Assembly (NCBI RefSeq): GCF_017654505.1
Contig: NC_054534.1
Span: 22,553,752-22,617,751, forward strand
Direction: 5' to 3'
Source of the DNA: Polyodon spathula
Lineage: Eukaryota; Chordata; Actinopteri; Acipenseriformes; Polyodontidae
DNA length: 64,000 bases
Shown here: positions 62,711-64,000 of the stretch, in pieces
Layout: each line of letters opens with the position of its first letter
How positions within the stretch are numbered: the stretch's first letter is position 1
Notes under the pieces: generated by a model
The model's database searches: none
Told to the model about the DNA's origin: nothing
Seen by the model: the letters and a program-made list of their open reading frames with translations, nothing else
Translations under genes and position numbers: made by a program

Positions 62711-64000
62711 TTTATGCTAATTGGGGTTAAAAGTTAAGAATTGTCAATTTCTTAGACTGAAATAATTTCTGGGGAAAGGGACAGACCCACTGTATTTTAA
62801 GACATCTCTGTCCATTTCAACCTATTGCAAGCACTGATCTAGACCGCTGTGCACGATATTCCGCGTACCGGTTTGCTGTAATCTTGAAATTATATATATA
62901 ATATATAAACCAGCAGGATTTTATTGAAGGCATCTCTCTGATTTGTGCTGCAAAATCAAGTTTTAATTGTGTCGATGAATTTACCAAATGTTTGGTTGAT
63001 GTGCCGAATTCGCTTTGCAAATGTAGTTTTAAATAGGCGTGCAAAATGTGTCAAAATGTGTTACATTATATTGTTGGCTATGTGAACCGTAAACTAAGCG
63101 ATATGTTCATTCCCAACCCTGTTTTACAGAGATAAGAATGAAAATAACATGATTACTTCCCACACATTCAAACCAATGTGACTTGTCTTTATAGTGCCTC
63201 TGCCCACAGAAATCTAATTAACATGCAAATAAATGCAAGATCGCTTTTTAGATTTATTTTGCATACTCGTACTATTTTACTGATTTATTCTTCGAGGATT
63301 TTGCTCTGCTGCCATTGGTGGATATTAACGTGATTTTAGATTTAGTTACCGTTACGCTTTGGGGTGTTTACATTGTAGCATAGTTTGTGGGCAAATAGTG
63401 GAGTGAAGACTACTCGTACCAAAACGTAGATGTACTGTACTGGTATGTAATACATTGACATGCACACAAGTTAAAAAAAAAAAAAAATTGCACTGAATAC
63501 TGTCTCTTTTATTTGGCTAAATCTACCTGTTCCTTTGTACAAAAGAAAATGTCATACGTTATGTAGGGGGAATATATGTTCTCTTTTGAAGTATTTGCTA
63601 TTTATTGCTACAGTACCAGCTATTCCACTTGCTACTGCTTACAAGTTACCCCTTTCAGCTTTCTCAGGATTCGGAAACCAAATAATGAATTCGCCAATGA
63701 ATTAATAGCAGGCATGTTAAAATTACTGCAAAGGGGGTGAGGTTATCTGTTATTGCGAAAGGGTGTATTTGAGGAACACAGTTAATTAAATGTATTGTGT
63801 CTTCAGCAGTACTATTTATTTGTTTGGGGCAGCAGGCCACTTCCACCAAGTACTTCAGTGTTTGACAGCCTCACCCCATGTACTGTGTGAGGCAGCTGTG
63901 ACTGAAACAGAACCTGAGGAATATTCTGTTCGCTGTGTCGCTGCGCATACCACTTCACTCTGGTGACTGCCATATATCCATCATGGTAAATAAAACCAGA
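62711..64000. other. Gene-free sequence, possibly first intron
   Basis: Poly-A near 63472; no exon or transposon recognised. If the 62.1-62.4 kb patch is an exon, this would be intronic. Confidence 0.35.

Overview
This window is vertebrate nuclear DNA. It is AT-rich, gene-poor and full of transposons, with short exons separated by repeat-filled introns. Head-to-head or neighbouring HINT1 and LYRM7 genes are a vertebrate arrangement (human chromosome 5q31 has HINT1, LYRM7, CDC42SE2 in that order). The repeats are CR1-clade LINE tails, Tc1/mariner, hAT, PIF/Harbinger, DIRS and LTR elements. Together these fit a ray-finned fish, possibly a non-teleost such as a sturgeon or paddlefish. The species is inference; the synteny is read from the exons.

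Left part (1-35 kb): no host gene was recognised. At the left edge lies the 5' end of an LTR retrotransposon on the minus strand: an LTR at 1975-2386, a primer-binding site, and an ORF from 1855 that runs off the window. That ORF encodes two CCHC zinc knuckles followed by a long Pro/Glu repeat built on a GC-rich minisatellite. Solo LTRs of the same family lie at 21538-21954 and 44193-44624, and another LTR family gives a solo LTR at 18902-19642. hAT elements bounded by target-site duplications occupy 13274-14992 and 22877-26414. MITEs, Tc1 fossils, a Harbinger nuclease fragment and a CR1 3' end fill much of the rest.

Gene block (35.5-55 kb): two tandem HINT1-type genes lie on the minus strand. 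Copy A has exons at 41495-41385, 37464-37360 and 35833-35669, and copy B has exons at 47841-47761, 47135-47031 and 46638-46474. Each has three phase-0 exons that assemble into uninterrupted 126- and 116-residue HIT proteins. LYRM7, a mitochondrial complex III assembly factor, starts 366 bp from copy B on the plus strand, with five exons from 48208 to 54888, so the two probably share a promoter. LYRM7 exon 2 runs into a 35-base G tract where its splice donor should be. LYRM7 intron 2 holds an internally deleted DIRS retrotransposon with both inverted terminal repeats and the internal complementary region. HINT1-A introns hold a solo LTR, an hAT MITE, a CR1 tail and an hAT element with a tandemly duplicated core motif.

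Right part (55-64 kb): mostly unannotatable AT-rich DNA, with a Tc1 element flanked by TA microsatellites at 58614-59694, a Tc1 N-terminal relic at 61523, and a possible 5' untranslated exon near 62100-62391 that by synteny could belong to CDC42SE2.
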